Notes: generated by a model not told the origin, from the sequence alone. A stretch of 64,000 nucleotides of DNA from an uncultured Stenotrophomonas sp. (GCF_945952405.1 NZ_CAMFIA010000001.1:124001-188000), one strand, 5' to 3'. Shown: positions 34,469 to 44,409, counted from the first letter of the stretch. A program made the numbers and translations.

Positions 34469-36183
34469 TGCGTGGTGCGCTGTCTGTTGCTGTTTCCCTG
34501 ATGCTGCTGGCCGGCCACGCGGCGGCCTCGCCGCGCCCGGACTACGTGGGTACCACCGAACCGTTCGCCAGCGATGCGGTGTACTTCGTGGTCACCGACC
34601 GCTTCGTCAACGGGGATCCGTCCAACGATCATCGTGACCAGGGCGGCGCGCACCGCACCTTCGATATTCCGGTGCCATGCCCGGACAAGGTGGACGGCAA
34701 CATCGGCTACCTCGGCGGTGACTTCCGCGGCGTGCTCGACAATGCGGCCTACATCCGCAATCTGGGCTTCGGCGCGGTGTGGATCACGCCCATCGTCGAC
34801 AACCCGGACGAGGCCTTCACCGGCAGCAAGCCGATCAGCTGCACCAGCACGCTGACCGACCGCGGCAAGACCGGCTACCACGGCTACTGGGGCATCAACT
34901 TCTACACGCTGGACGAGCACCTGCCGAGCCGCGACCTGGACTTCGCCGGGCTGACCAAAGGCCTGCACGGTGCTGGCCTGAAGGTGGTGCTGGACATCGT
35001 CGGCAACCACGGCTCGCCGGCCTGGACCATGCCGACGCGGCAGCCGCAGTTCGGCCAGCTGTTCGACAAGGACGGCACGCTGATTGCCGATCACCAGAAT
35101 CTGCCGCCGCAGAAGCTGGACCCGAAGCACAACCCGTTGCACGCGTTCTACAACAACATCGGTCCGGTCGACAGCAAGGACGGCTCGATCTTCGACGGCA
35201 ACCTGGCCGAGCTGTCCGACTTCAACCAGGACAATCCGGCGGTGATGGACTACCTGGTGGGCGCCTACCTGCAGTGGACCGCGCAGGGCGTGGATGCACT
35301 GCGCATCGATACCATCGGCTGGTTGCCGCATCCGTGGTGGCATGCCTTCGTCAAACGTATCCGCGCCGAGCACCCGGGCATGTTCATGTTCGGCGAGGCC
35401 TTCGACTACGACGCTGCGCGGATTGCCGAGCACACCTGGCCGGCGAACGCCAACGTCAGCGTGCTGGATTTTCCGCTGCGTGGCGCGCTTGAGCAGGTCT
35501 TCGGCACCGCCGGCAAGGGCTTTGAGACCCTGGCCGAACCGCTGCACCTGACCGGCGGTCCCTATGCCAACCCGTACGAGCTGATGAGCTTCTACGACAA
35601 CCACGACATGCCGCGCCTGCAGGCCAGCGACAACGGCTTCATCGACGCGCACAACTGGTTGTTCACCGCGCGCGGCATTCCGGTGCTGTATTACGGATCG
35701 GAAACCGGCTTCATGCGAGGCCGTGCCGAGCATGCCGGCAACCGGGCCTATTTCGGCCAGCCACGCGTGGACGCTGCGCCGCAGAGCCCGATCTTCGCGC
35801 CGTTGCAGCGCATCGCCAGGGTGCGTGAAGCGACCCCGGCACTGCAGCGCGGTCTGCAGGTGAACGAGCGCCTGCACGGCGATGAGGCGGTGTTCTTCCG
35901 CGTGCTGCAGCACGGTGAAGTAGCGCAGACCGCACTGGTGCTGCTGAACAAGGGCGACCAGGCGAGGACCTTCACCGTGGCGCGCTACGTCCAGGCGGGG
36001 CGCTGGCGCGACGCGCTGGACGGCGGTTCGCTGAAGGTGGACGGCACCCTGAAGGTGGACGTACCCGCGCATGGGGTGAAGGTCTACGTGCTGGATGCCG
36101 CCGTGCAGCAGCCGGCACTGCAGGCCGAGCTGGACAAGGCGATGGCCGACCAGCGGGCGCGGGACCAGCGTCTGGGACGGTAG
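34468..36183 (+). CDS. secreted GH13 alpha-amylase / cyclomaltodextrin glucanotransferase-like
   Basis: This 571-residue enzyme has a signal peptide (VAVSLMLLAGHAAA-SP) and a full GH13 barrel. The four conserved regions are visible: LDIVGNH, GVDALRIDTIGW with nucleophile Asp281, MFGEAFDYD with acid/base Glu310, and SFYDNHDM with Asp380. The early VYFVVTDRFVNGDPSNDH is shared with amylases and CGTases. There is no starch-binding or CGTase-type domain E at the C-terminus, so simple alpha-amylase or cyclodextrinase activity is more likely than cyclisation. It ends the three-gene operon with the glycosidase and transporter and would supply oligosaccharides to the TonB receptor. Confidence 0.92.
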   Translation: MRGALSVAVSLMLLAGHAAASPRPDYVGTTEPFASDAVYFVVTDRFVNGDPSNDHRDQGGAHRTFDIPVPCPDKVDGNIGYLGGDFRGVLDNAAYIRNLGFGAVWITPIVDNPDEAFTGSKPISCTSTLTDRGKTGYHGYWGINFYTLDEHLPSRDLDFAGLTKGLHGAGLKVVLDIVGNHGSPAWTMPTRQPQFGQLFDKDGTLIADHQNLPPQKLDPKHNPLHAFYNNIGPVDSKDGSIFDGNLAELSDFNQDNPAVMDYLVGAYLQWTAQGVDALRIDTIGWLPHPWWHAFVKRIRAEHPGMFMFGEAFDYDAARIAEHTWPANANVSVLDFPLRGALEQVFGTAGKGFETLAEPLHLTGGPYANPYELMSFYDNHDMPRLQASDNGFIDAHNWLFTARGIPVLYYGSETGFMRGRAEHAGNRAYFGQPRVDAAPQSPIFAPLQRIARVREATPALQRGLQVNERLHGDEAVFFRVLQHGEVAQTALVLLNKGDQARTFTVARYVQAGRWRDALDGGSLKVDGTLKVDVPAHGVKVYVLDAAVQQPALQAELDKAMADQRARDQRLGR

Positions 36184-36247
36184 TGCCGGCCGCTGGCCGG
36201 AACCCTTGAATCCACGGCACCTGCAGGTGCCGGCCAGCGGCCGGCAC
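36183..36247. repeat. REP-type hairpins after the amylase gene
   Basis: GTGCCGGCC-GCT-GGCCGGAAC and the perfect GTGCCGGCC-AGC-GGCCGGCAC (36227-36247) form a head-to-tail pair that begins right at the amylase stop codon. They could end transcription of the operon. Confidence 0.83.
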
Positions 36248-36301
36248 GACCGGGAGTGGCCGTATCCGGCACAATAGGCCCCCCACGCCCGCCGTACCGC
36301 C

Positions 36302-36688
36302 ATGACCGACCTTGCCCCGCAGACCCCGATCGAAACCCTGCTGAAGGCGGCGATGGACGGGGCGGTGCCGATCCGCGCCTTCATGCAGGCCTTCGTCGCC
36401 TCCGACGTGGTGCTGCTGACCGGCAGCCTGGTGACCCCCGATGGCAGTGGCTTCGACCCGCTGCTGTTCGACAAGCAGGGCACCCTGCACGTGGCGGTGT
36501 TCACCGATCCGTCGCGGGTGGGCATCTACAGCCAGCAGGCCGAGCACCAGGTCCGCTGGCTGATGCTGGACGTGCTGCGCCGGGTGCCGGGCGGCTATGG
36601 CGTGGTGATCAACCCGGGTACTCCGCTGGGCTTCGAGATCTCGCCCAACGGCATCGGTGAGATCCTGAAGGACTTCGCCCAGGGCTGA
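36302..36688 (+). CDS. SseB-like domain protein
   Basis: This 128-residue soluble protein resembles the SseB N-terminal domain family: TPIETLLKAAMDGAVPIRAF, DPLLFDKQGTLHVAVFTDPSR and VINPGTPLGFEISPNGI. The family is widespread outside type III secretion, and its role is unknown. There is no secretion system next to it. It has its own short upstream region after the REP pair. Confidence 0.75.
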   Translation: MTDLAPQTPIETLLKAAMDGAVPIRAFMQAFVASDVVLLTGSLVTPDGSGFDPLLFDKQGTLHVAVFTDPSRVGIYSQQAEHQVRWLMLDVLRRVPGGYGVVINPGTPLGFEISPNGIGEILKDFAQG

Positions 36689-36830
36689 CCGCTCCTGCAG
36701 AGCCGAGCCATGCGCGGCTGTGCGTTTCGCGCAATGCCGGATCCGCCGAGCGCGGCGCGACGCCACACAGAGCTTCCCTTCGGGCGCCGTACGTGATCCC
36801 CTTGGTCAACAACGGGATCAAGGCGCTGCC

Positions 36831-37295
36831 ATGGAATTCAGGGGATTGTCCGCCGAAGCGCCGGAACGACTGCAGCTGGCGCAGTGGTATCACGCGCAAT
36901 GGGGTAGGGACGCCGGCCTGTCGCTGGAGCAGGAACTGCAGCGCCTGAACGCGCCGCAGGATGCCGATGGCTTTCCGCACCTGATCGCCGCCTTCGATGG
37001 CGGCCAGTTGGTCGGTGCAGTGCAGCTCAAGCGCCGCGAGATGCAGGCCTTCCCGCAGTACGAACACTGGCTGGGCAGCGTATTCGTGGCCGACCATCAC
37101 CGGGGCCGCGGGCTGGCCAGCGGGCTGGTGGAACAGGCGGCGGCACAGGCGGTGCGGATGGGGGTGTCCGAACTGCACCTGCAGACCGAAGCGCTGGAAG
37201 GTGGACTGTATGCGCGGCTTGGCTGGAAAGCACTGCACGAAGCGGACAGTCACGGCTATCGCGTGCTGGTGATGGTGCGCGGGCTCTCCGCATGA
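36831..37295 (+). CDS. GNAT family N-acetyltransferase
   Basis: This 154-residue GNAT protein carries LGSVFVADHHRGRGLASGLV, the acetyl-CoA-binding motif A, then LHLQTEALEGGLYARLGW. The substrate is not deducible. It overlaps the next small membrane protein gene by 4 bp (ATGA). Upstream is 142 bp without a gene, containing a GTAG-like imperfect palindrome (near 36695-36716). Confidence 0.88.
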   Translation: MEFRGLSAEAPERLQLAQWYHAQWGRDAGLSLEQELQRLNAPQDADGFPHLIAAFDGGQLVGAVQLKRREMQAFPQYEHWLGSVFVADHHRGRGLASGLVEQAAAQAVRMGVSELHLQTEALEGGLYARLGWKALHEADSHGYRVLVMVRGLSA

Positions 37296-37585
37296 GCATG
37301 CACACCGTGCGCCATTCCCGCTCCGCCCTGATCTTCCTGGTCGCGGCCATTGCCGCGGCGCTGGTGTCCATGCCCCTGCTGCGCGCAGTGGGCATGGTGC
37401 TGTGGCCGGCGTTCGCCCTGGCCTGGCTGATCAACCTGGGCGCGGCCTGGCACCTGGCGCAGTGGGCGCGGCAGCTGGGCCGCTCGGCGTGGGCGTTCGG
37501 ACTGCCGGCGGCACTCGGCACCGTCGCCTCGATCGTGGTCTTCGCACTGTTGGCGCTGCTGGGGCCGAAGGCGGCGCTGCGCTGA
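37292..37585 (+). CDS. small hypothetical membrane protein
   Basis: This 97-residue protein has about three hydrophobic helices (ALIFLVAAIAAALVSMPLL, VLWPAFALAWLINLGAAW, GTVASIVVFALLALLG) and no recognised domain. It is translationally coupled to the GNAT gene upstream. Convergent palindromes follow. Confidence 0.68.
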   Translation: MSMHTVRHSRSALIFLVAAIAAALVSMPLLRAVGMVLWPAFALAWLINLGAAWHLAQWARQLGRSAWAFGLPAALGTVASIVVFALLALLGPKAALR

Positions 37586-37605
37586 GCCCGTGTACCGGTT
37601 GAGGA

Positions 37606-37656
37606 GGGAGTGCCGAGCCCGGCTCGGCACTCCCCTGGAGCCGGGCCATGCCCGGC
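37606..37656. repeat. strong palindromes between convergent genes
   Basis: A 14-bp perfect palindrome (GGGAGTGCCGAGCC with GGCTCGGCACTCCC, 37606-37634) and a second stem AGCCGGGC-CAT-GCCCGGCT (37638-37656) separate the small membrane protein gene and the ABC-peptidase gene. They probably end transcription from both sides. Confidence 0.85.
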
Positions 37657-37661
37657 TGGCG

Positions 37662-40600
37662 TCACATCGTCACCTTGCGCCGGTTGTCATCGCTCACCCG
37701 GTCGATCAGCTTGTTGTACGGATCGAAGCCGGCTTCGTCCGGCGTTTCATCCACGGTCACCGTGATCTTCGGCGTGGCGCTGGTGATGTGATGCCGTTGC
37801 AGGTACAGCACCTTCTGGTCGCGCTCCTTGCCCGACGGCCCGTTGGCGAACACGCCGACCTCGATCCAGTCATCCATCGTGCCGTCGCTCTCCTTGCCCT
37901 TGCCATCGGCGTACTGCTTGGCGGCGTGCAGGTCCAGGGTCACGTCGTAGCGGCCGTCATCGCGCTTGCGGGCGCTGGCGGCCATCACCCGGTTGTCGTA
38001 GAAACTGATCTTCTCGAACAGGTCGGTGACCAGCTGCTGGCGGTCGGCCGGCGTCTCGGCACGGAGGTAGCCGAGCAGCTCGCGTGAGGAGGTGTACGGC
38101 GGCTGCTGGTAGCCCTTGTCCTGCAGGAAGCGCTTCAAGGCGTGGTTCAGGGCCTGCTCGCCGATCTCCTCGCGCAGCCGGTAGAACGCCAGAGAGCCCT
38201 TCTGGTAGTGGATGTACTGCTGGTTCTCCACGCGCTCCAGCGGCTGCTCCTCGATCGCTTCGCCGCCACGACCGGACAGGTAGCCGTCCAGTTCGCGCTT
38301 GAGGAACTGCCGCATGTGCTGGCGACCGTACTCCTGCTCCATCACCATCAGCGCCGAGTACTGCGACAGCGATTCGGACAGCAGGGTGGCGCCCTGCACG
38401 TTGGCACCGATCACCTGGTGTGCCCACCACTGGTGCGCGATCTCGTGCGCGGTCACGTAGAACACATAGTCCACCTTGTCCGGGTCGCGCAGATCGGCGA
38501 TGAAGCCGATGGCCTCGGAGTAGGGGATGGTGTTGGCGAACGACTGGGCGAAGCGGGCGTAGCCCGGGAACTCGATGATGCGCACCTGGCGGTGCTGGTA
38601 GGGGGTGAAGTTGGCTTCGTAGTAGGCCAGAGACTTCTGCACCGCTTCGATCATGCGGTCGACGTTGTAAGCGTGCGCCGGGTCGAAGTAGACCTCGATC
38701 GGGATGTCCTTGTACTTCGCCCTGCGTACCTGCCAGCGCGCCGACAGGTAGGCGTAGAAGTCCAGCATTGGCCGGTCCATCGCGTAGCTGAAGCAGCGTC
38801 GCCCGTTCACCGTGGTCTCGTGCTGCAGGTAGCCCGGGGCCAGCGCGACCTGGTCCGGTGCGGTGCAGACCGTGGTGCGGAAGTCGAGCCAGTCGGCATC
38901 GTGGGAAATGTAGGTGTTGGCCCGCGCCGCTTCATCTTCAAGCCTGGGCATGCGCCGCGGCTCACCGAGGTCGCGCTTGCGGCGCTCGTTGCGGTCGCGG
39001 ATCTCGGCGCCCTCGTTGTAGCCGAACGAGGGCAGCACGTTGCTGTTGAAGAACGTACCGTTGTCGACGATGTTGCTCGGCGCCTGGCCAGCGGTGATGC
39101 CGTTGGGCTTCTGCACGACACGGAAATGGATGCCGCGGGTTTCGCCCGGTTGCAGTGGCTTCTGCAGGCGGTAGATGCGGTAGCCGAGATCGGCATCGTG
39201 CATCGCCAGGGTCTGCCCACCGAGGTCGACGGCGACCAGCTGCTTGTCATCGGCCATCGACAGGTGCACGTCCTGGATCGGCGTGGCATGGGTGTTGCGT
39301 ACCGTCCAGTCCGCATCGATCACCATCGACTGTGATTCCGGGAACAGGTCCACGCGGTTGTCCACCGCCACGATGCGCGGCTGCGGCAGGTTGCGGTACT
39401 TCGACAGTTCCCGCTCGTAGCGGGCCTGCAGGTCCAGCTGCCGGTCGGGCGGGATGAACTCGTTGCGGATGTTGGTGCTCCAGTACAGCCAGCCGCCCAG
39501 CCCGACGAAGGCCAGCGCTGCCAACCCGGCGAAGACGCCGGTGGGACCGCGCAGGCGACGCCCGGCCAGGGCCAGGCGCTGGCGCAGGCCCTGGCTGACA
39601 CCGCGCACCCAGAATGCGGAGGCCACGCACATCAGCGCCAGCAGGAACAGCGCCCAGTAGCCCTGGAAGGCCAGCTGCCCGGGCAGGAAGTGGCCGTAGC
39701 CGTTCATGTCCGAATAGGGGGCGTTGGGCCAGCTGCCGAAGTTGTACAGGTTCTGCGTGTAGTCCAGCAGGCCCAGCACCCCCTGGCCGATCATCACCAC
39801 GATCAGCAGCGCATAGCCGATGAACTTGTTGTTGGTCAGCACCTGCAGCACCAGCGCCAGCCCGCCCATCAGGATGTAAACCACCGAATCCAGCGCCAGG
39901 CTGCGCAGGTACAGCATCGGCTCCAGGTGGGTATAGCCCTTGGCCAGCTGCACGCCCATCGCCGCCAGCGCACCGGCGGCCTGGAAGCAGGCGATCACCG
40001 CCAGCAGGGCGGTGAACTTGGCCAGCAGCGGTACCCAGTTCGGGACCGGCATGGCGTCGGTGACTTCATTGATGCGCGCCGCGCGTTCCTTCCAGACCAG
40101 TTCACCGGCGAAGAACAGCACGATGATCACCAGCAGCCAGCTGAAGGCACCCTGCAGGCCCATGATCATCTGTGAGGTGACCGGCCAGATCGGGGTGCCG
40201 TAGAGCGTCTGCCGGAACAGTGCGCTGGGCACGAAGTTGGCCAGGCCGAGTACCAGCAGCACGATGAACGGGACACTGCGCAGCACCCCGCGCGTATCGA
40301 AGCGGACCTGGCGCAGGAACTGCTGCCACGCGGTGGTGGGGGTAAACGCCGGAACCACGCGCGGCAGCCCCGCGCGGGCCGGGCGATGGATAGCGGCATC
40401 GGCCACGGGCAGTGCCTGCCGGCGCCCCCATCGACGACGGCCACTGCCGCTGCGCTCGGTGCGGAACAGGGCGAAGGTGGCGGCGAACAGCACCGCGGCC
40501 ATGCCCAGCCACAGCGCCCGGTTGGCCAGCAGGTAGCCGGTCAGCGCGGGAATCCCGCTGTTGCGTTCAGCGGTGGACCAGTAGCGGATGGTCCGGGCCA

Positions 40601-41246
40601 ACGCGCGCATGCCCAGCGGCTCGGCCAGGACCGCGATCCAGGTGTTGTCGATGTCACGCAGCAGCGCCGAACTGACGCCGTACAGCACCAGGTAGGCGAC
40701 CAGGCCGATATAGACCCACAGGATCGAACGGGTCAACGCGGCCAGCAGCGACAGCAGCGCGGTGGTGAACAGCAGGTTGGGAATGACGATGACCGCGAAC
40801 GTCCAGGCGTAGCCCTGCCAGCTGATCGGGCCCATGCGTTCGGGGTCGACCCACGGCATGAACGGCGCCAGCCACAGCCCGAGTGCGATCAGCACATAGA
40901 CCAGCACTCCGGCGGCCAGGGCGGCGGCGATGCGTCCTGCCAGGTAGTCGCGGCGCTTCACCGGGCTGGCGAAAATCAGCTCGGCGGTGCCGAGTTCGAA
41001 GTCACGCAGCAGCGCATTGCTGACGAACAACGCGGTGACCAGCATGCCGAGCAGGGTGAAGATGCCCAGCATCTGGGCGATCACGGTGGGCGCGTTGCTG
41101 TGCACATTGCCGCTGCCGCCGCCGATCTGCACCACGTCGCTGGAAGCGGCGGCGAAGGCGAGCAGGGCGAACAGCCCGGCCAGCAGCCACAGCAGCGGGG
41201 AACGCAGCTGCTCGCGCAGCTCGAAACGGAAGAAGTCGAGGATCAT
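37662..41246 (-). CDS. ABC transporter permease fused to M1-family metallopeptidase
   Basis: This 1194-residue protein joins two half-permease blocks with a C-terminal gluzincin peptidase. Residues 1-270 and about 330-600 hold two sets of about six membrane helices like ABC-2 permeases (SPLLWLLAGLFALLAF, FIVLLVLGLANFVPSALF). After a further helix near 590-610, residues about 640-1194 resemble M1 aminopeptidases. Zinc is bound by HEIAHQWWAHQV (His and Glu near 933-937) and by the Glu in LLSESLSQY downstream. The peptidase domain should face the periplasm. It is 12 bp downstream of its ATPase partner. The family exists in many proteobacteria, but the transported or cleaved substrate is unknown. 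Confidence 0.92.
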   Translation of the reverse strand: MILDFFRFELREQLRSPLLWLLAGLFALLAFAAASSDVVQIGGGSGNVHSNAPTVIAQMLGIFTLLGMLVTALFVSNALLRDFELGTAELIFASPVKRRDYLAGRIAAALAAGVLVYVLIALGLWLAPFMPWVDPERMGPISWQGYAWTFAVIVIPNLLFTTALLSLLAALTRSILWVYIGLVAYLVLYGVSSALLRDIDNTWIAVLAEPLGMRALARTIRYWSTAERNSGIPALTGYLLANRALWLGMAAVLFAATFALFRTERSGSGRRRWGRRQALPVADAAIHRPARAGLPRVVPAFTPTTAWQQFLRQVRFDTRGVLRSVPFIVLLVLGLANFVPSALFRQTLYGTPIWPVTSQMIMGLQGAFSWLLVIIVLFFAGELVWKERAARINEVTDAMPVPNWVPLLAKFTALLAVIACFQAAGALAAMGVQLAKGYTHLEPMLYLRSLALDSVVYILMGGLALVLQVLTNNKFIGYALLIVVMIGQGVLGLLDYTQNLYNFGSWPNAPYSDMNGYGHFLPGQLAFQGYWALFLLALMCVASAFWVRGVSQGLRQRLALAGRRLRGPTGVFAGLAALAFVGLGGWLYWSTNIRNEFIPPDRQLDLQARYERELSKYRNLPQPRIVAVDNRVDLFPESQSMVIDADWTVRNTHATPIQDVHLSMADDKQLVAVDLGGQTLAMHDADLGYRIYRLQKPLQPGETRGIHFRVVQKPNGITAGQAPSNIVDNGTFFNSNVLPSFGYNEGAEIRDRNERRKRDLGEPRRMPRLEDEAARANTYISHDADWLDFRTTVCTAPDQVALAPGYLQHETTVNGRRCFSYAMDRPMLDFYAYLSARWQVRRAKYKDIPIEVYFDPAHAYNVDRMIEAVQKSLAYYEANFTPYQHRQVRIIEFPGYARFAQSFANTIPYSEAIGFIADLRDPDKVDYVFYVTAHEIAHQWWAHQVIGANVQGATLLSESLSQYSALMVMEQEYGRQHMRQFLKRELDGYLSGRGGEAIEEQPLERVENQQYIHYQKGSLAFYRLREEIGEQALNHALKRFLQDKGYQQPPYTSSRELLGYLRAETPADRQQLVTDLFEKISFYDNRVMAASARKRDDGRYDVTLDLHAAKQYADGKGKESDGTMDDWIEVGVFANGPSGKERDQKVLYLQRHHITSATPKITVTVDETPDEAGFDPYNKLIDRVSDDNRRKVTM

Positions 41247-41258
41247 GACGGGCTCCGC

Positions 41259-42161
41259 TCAGGCTGCCGCGCGGGCACGGGCCTGCAGGCGCAGGCGCTG
41301 GAAGTACACGTCCTCGAGGTCGGGAGCCACGGCGGCGAAGCCGTCGCCGGGGTCGCTGGCGCTGTGCACGTGGATCACCGGGCGGCCGCCGACCAGGCGG
41401 GTGGACAGCACCACGTAGCGCGCTTCATGGTCGGCCAGTTCCGAGGGTTCCACCTGCTTGCGCCACACTTGTTGCTGCAGGGCGTCGATGGCGTCGGCGG
41501 GACGGCCGGTCAGCAGCACCTGGCCCTTGTTCATGATCGCCATGGTCGGGCACAGGTCGGTGACGTCCTCGACGATGTGGGTGGACAGGATCACCGCCAC
41601 GTTCTCGCCGATCGCCGCCAGCAGGTTGAGGAAGCGGTTGCGCTCCTCGGGGTCGAGGCCGGCGGTGGGTTCGTCGACGATCACCAGCCGCGGGTCGCCC
41701 AGCAACGCCTGGGCGATGCCGAAGCGCTGGCGCATGCCGCCGGAGAAGGTGCCGAGCCTGCGCTTGCGCGCGTCCCACAGGTTCACCTGCTGCAGCAGCC
41801 CATCGACCACCTCGCGGCGCTGCGCGCGCTGGGTCAGGCCCTTCAGCACGGCGAAGTGCTCCAGCAGGTCCAGCGCGCTGACCTTCGGATAGACTCCGAA
41901 ATCCTGCGGCAGGTAGCCCAGCCGGCGGCGCACCGCATCCTTATCGCGCAGCACGTCGATCGGCGCCTCGCCGGGAATGCTGAGCGTGGCCGAGCCACTG
42001 TCGGCCTCCTGCAGGGTCGACAGCGTGCGCATCAGCGAAGATTTGCCGGCACCGTTCGGGCCGAGCAGGCCGAACATGCCGCGCGGAACATCCAGGCTGA
42101 CGTTGTTGAGAGCGTGCACGCCGTTGGCGTATGTCTTGGACAGCGAATCGATCTTCAGCAT
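41259..42161 (-). CDS. ABC transporter ATP-binding protein
   Basis: This 300-residue ATPase is the partner of the permease-peptidase encoded 12 bp downstream. Walker A is GLLGPNGAGKSSLMRTL, the signature GTFSGGMRQRFGIAQALL, and Walker B LVIVDEPTAGLDPEERNRFL. The Q-loop GYLPQDFGVYPKVSALDLLE is also typical of ABC-2 exporters. The C-terminal ~70 residues form an extra domain seen in this ABC-2 subgroup. Confidence 0.94.
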   Translation of the reverse strand: MLKIDSLSKTYANGVHALNNVSLDVPRGMFGLLGPNGAGKSSLMRTLSTLQEADSGSATLSIPGEAPIDVLRDKDAVRRRLGYLPQDFGVYPKVSALDLLEHFAVLKGLTQRAQRREVVDGLLQQVNLWDARKRRLGTFSGGMRQRFGIAQALLGDPRLVIVDEPTAGLDPEERNRFLNLLAAIGENVAVILSTHIVEDVTDLCPTMAIMNKGQVLLTGRPADAIDALQQQVWRKQVEPSELADHEARYVVLSTRLVGGRPVIHVHSASDPGDGFAAVAPDLEDVYFQRLRLQARARAAA

Positions 42162-42283
42162 GCGACGTACACCTTTCCATGGACGTGTCTGCGCGTTATC
42201 CGCGCATCGGTGCCGGTCCGCATCCGCCGTTGGTCATGGTGGGGGACGGCCGCCCTTGCACGTTGGCAGGCGCGTGTTGGCCC

Positions 42284-43315
42284 CTAGCCGCGCAGCGATG
42301 ACTCGCGCGCCACCAGCTTCACTGGAATGCTCTGGCTCTGCACCGGCTGCCTGCCGATCAAGGCCAGCAGGCGTTCCACCAGCAGCTGCCCAGCCTGCTT
42401 GGTGTCCTGCTGCACGGTGGTCAATGCAGGTGACACCGAGGCCGCCAGCGGGATGTCGTCGAAGCCGGTCACCGCCACGTCCTGGGGCACCCGCAGCCCG
42501 GCTTCGCGCAGCGCACGCATCGCGCCGATCGCGATCAGGTCGCTGGCCGCGCAGATCGCATCGATCGGTTCGCCACGTGCCAGCAGGGCCTGGCAGGCCT
42601 CCTGCCCGGAGGCTTCGGTGGTGATCGCATCGTGCTGCAGCGCCGGCAGTGCGGCCACGCCGTGGTCGTGCAGGGCGGCGACATGGCCACGGTAGCGCTC
42701 CTGGAACTCGGGGTAATGGCTGGAGGCATGGCCAAGGAAGGCGATGCGACGGCAGCCCTGGTGCAGCAGGTGGGTGGTGATGTCATGCCCGCCCTGGAAG
42801 TTGTCGCTGCCGATCGACACGCCGGGCTGGCCGGGCAGGGCGGCGCCCCAGCGCACGAAGTGCGTGCCCTGTTCGACCAGCCGCTGCAGGCGGTCGCGCG
42901 ATTCGTGGTAGTCGCCATAACCGAGCAGGATGATGCCGTCGGCCTTGTTGCTGTCCTCGTAATCGGCCTGCCAGTCGGTCGACAGCTGCTGGAACGAAAC
43001 CAGCAGGTCCTGCCCATGCAGCGCGCAGGCCCGGGTGATCGAGCCCAGCATCGAGTGGAAGAACGGGTTGATCAGCGAGTCGTCGTTGGTCGGGTCTTCG
43101 AAGAACAGCAGGGCCAGGGTGCCGGCGTTGCGCAGGCGCAGGCTGGAGGCGTTCTTGTCGACCTTGTAGTTCAGCTCGCGGGCGATGCGCAGGATCCGCT
43201 CACGGGTCTCGGCATTGACCATCGGGCTGCCTCGCAGCGCCCGCGACACCGTCGGCTGGGAGACCCCGGCCAGGTGGGCGATGTCCAGGGAGGTGGCTTT
43301 GCCTTTGATCGTCAT
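42284..43315 (-). CDS. LacI-family transcriptional regulator (probable maltodextrin regulator)
   Basis: This 343-residue repressor has an N-terminal LacI helix-turn-helix ([19 protein letters not shown], residues 9-27), the hinge region [20 protein letters not shown] and a periplasmic-binding-protein-like sensor domain (GADGxx-style region [57 protein letters not shown]). It is the only LacI member in the window. Three copies of a palindrome of LacI-operator type sit at the maltodextrin gene promoters 12-20 kb away. I infer that it controls them. No copy of that palindrome was found upstream of its own start, so autoregulation is not supported. Confidence 0.9.
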   Translation of the reverse strand: MTIKGKATSLDIAHLAGVSQPTVSRALRGSPMVNAETRERILRIARELNYKVDKNASSLRLRNAGTLALLFFEDPTNDDSLINPFFHSMLGSITRACALHGQDLLVSFQQLSTDWQADYEDSNKADGIILLGYGDYHESRDRLQRLVEQGTHFVRWGAALPGQPGVSIGSDNFQGGHDITTHLLHQGCRRIAFLGHASSHYPEFQERYRGHVAALHDHGVAALPALQHDAITTEASGQEACQALLARGEPIDAICAASDLIAIGAMRALREAGLRVPQDVAVTGFDDIPLAASVSPALTTVQQDTKQAGQLLVERLLALIGRQPVQSQSIPVKLVARESSLRG

Positions 43316-43607
43316 GGGAACGCGAGTGGGCAGCGAGGAGGGGGCTCGGGCATGATGCCACGGGCTGACGCCAATGCCCCGCCAGGCCTGCGCCAGGGCG
43401 AAGGTAAGTCATTGCCTGCAAAGGAAATGAGTCCGATCCTTCGGCCGGGCAGGGCTGTTCTGATCGGGCGGATGGCGGCCGCAATGCTAAGATGTTTCGT
43501 TCTCGCATTCCCCCAAATTTCAACAGGGGCGCCCCAGCGTGCTGCACCCCCGCCCGGGGCTGTGCTATCACTGCTGGTCTGCCCCTGGACAACGAACGAA
43601 GGTACCT

Positions 43608-44186
43608 ATGGCGCGCGGCATCAACAAAGTCATCCTGGTCGGCAACCTCGGCAACGACCCGGACGTGAAGTACACCCAGAGCGGCATGGCGATCACCCGC
43701 ATCAGCCTGGCCACCACCAGCGTCCGCAAGGACAAGGATGGCAACCAGCAGGAACGTACCGAATGGCACCGCGTGGTGTTCTTCGGCAAGCTCGGCGAGA
43801 TTGCCGGCGAGTACCTGCGCAAGGGTAGCTCGGTCTACGTCGAAGGCAGCCTGCGCTACGACAAGTACACCGGCCAGGACGGCGTGGAGAAGTACTCCAC
43901 TGACATCGTCGCCGATGAGATGCAGATGCTGGGCGGCCGCGGTGAAGGCGGTGGCGGTGGCGGTGGCGGCAACTACGGCGGCGATCGCCCGCAGCGCCAG
44001 CAGGCTCCGCGCCAGGAGTACGGCGGCGGTGGCGGCGGCCAGCGTGGTGGCCAGGGCGGTGGCTATGGCAACCAGGGCGGCAACCAGGGCGGTGGCTACG
44101 GCAACCAGGGTGGCAACCAGCGCCCGCAGCCGCAGCAGTCGGCGCCGCCGATGGACGATTTTGCTGACGACGATATTCCGTTCTAA
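43608..44186 (+). CDS. ssb: single-stranded DNA-binding protein
   Basis: SSB coats single-stranded DNA during replication and repair. The 192-residue protein has the OB-fold in residues 1-110 ([39 protein letters not shown]). A glycine-rich linker follows, with repeats of the type [11 protein letters not shown] (about 112-175), then the acidic tip DDDIPF that recruits partner proteins. The linker repeats are near-identical at DNA level and could vary in number. An intrinsic terminator follows directly. Confidence 0.97.
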   Translation: MARGINKVILVGNLGNDPDVKYTQSGMAITRISLATTSVRKDKDGNQQERTEWHRVVFFGKLGEIAGEYLRKGSSVYVEGSLRYDKYTGQDGVEKYSTDIVADEMQMLGGRGEGGGGGGGGNYGGDRPQRQQAPRQEYGGGGGGQRGGQGGGYGNQGGNQGGGYGNQGGNQRPQPQQSAPPMDDFADDDIPF

Positions 44187-44219
44187 ACCACGATCCGGTT
44201 CTGCTTGTAGATCTACCCG

Positions 44220-44251
44220 ATGGCAGGGAACTCCGGTTCCCTGCCATTTTT
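44220..44251 (+). terminator. intrinsic terminator of ssb
   Basis: A 12-bp perfect stem (ATGGCAGGGAAC with GTTCCCTGCCAT, loop TCCG) leads into a run of five T, 33 bp after the ssb stop. Confidence 0.94.
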
Positions 44252-44380
44252 GTGCCCGCAGTGCGTTGATGGAAACCCGTTGGGCACTCGCGCGTATCGC
44301 TTGACGGCCTTCCGCAGGATGCTCGATCCCGCTTCAACGGTGGCTTCGGCAGCAGCTGGATTCCGCCCTCCTGAACACTC

Positions 44381-44409
44381 TTGACAAGGGCATTGGCCCC
44401 CCCCAATCT
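44381..44409 (+). promoter_or_regulatory. possible promoter of the type I secretion operon
   Basis: TTGACA (44381-44386) matches the -35 consensus perfectly; the -10 position 17 bp downstream (CAATCT) is weak. If used, it supports the internal ATG at 44455 rather than 44422 as start, because the RNA would begin near 44416. Confidence 0.4.

Noticed and set aside
40386..42287. 633-codon plus-strand frame opposite the ABC genes
   Set aside because: It is antisense to the permease and ATPase genes, both of which have full motifs; the translation is low-complexity and motif-free.
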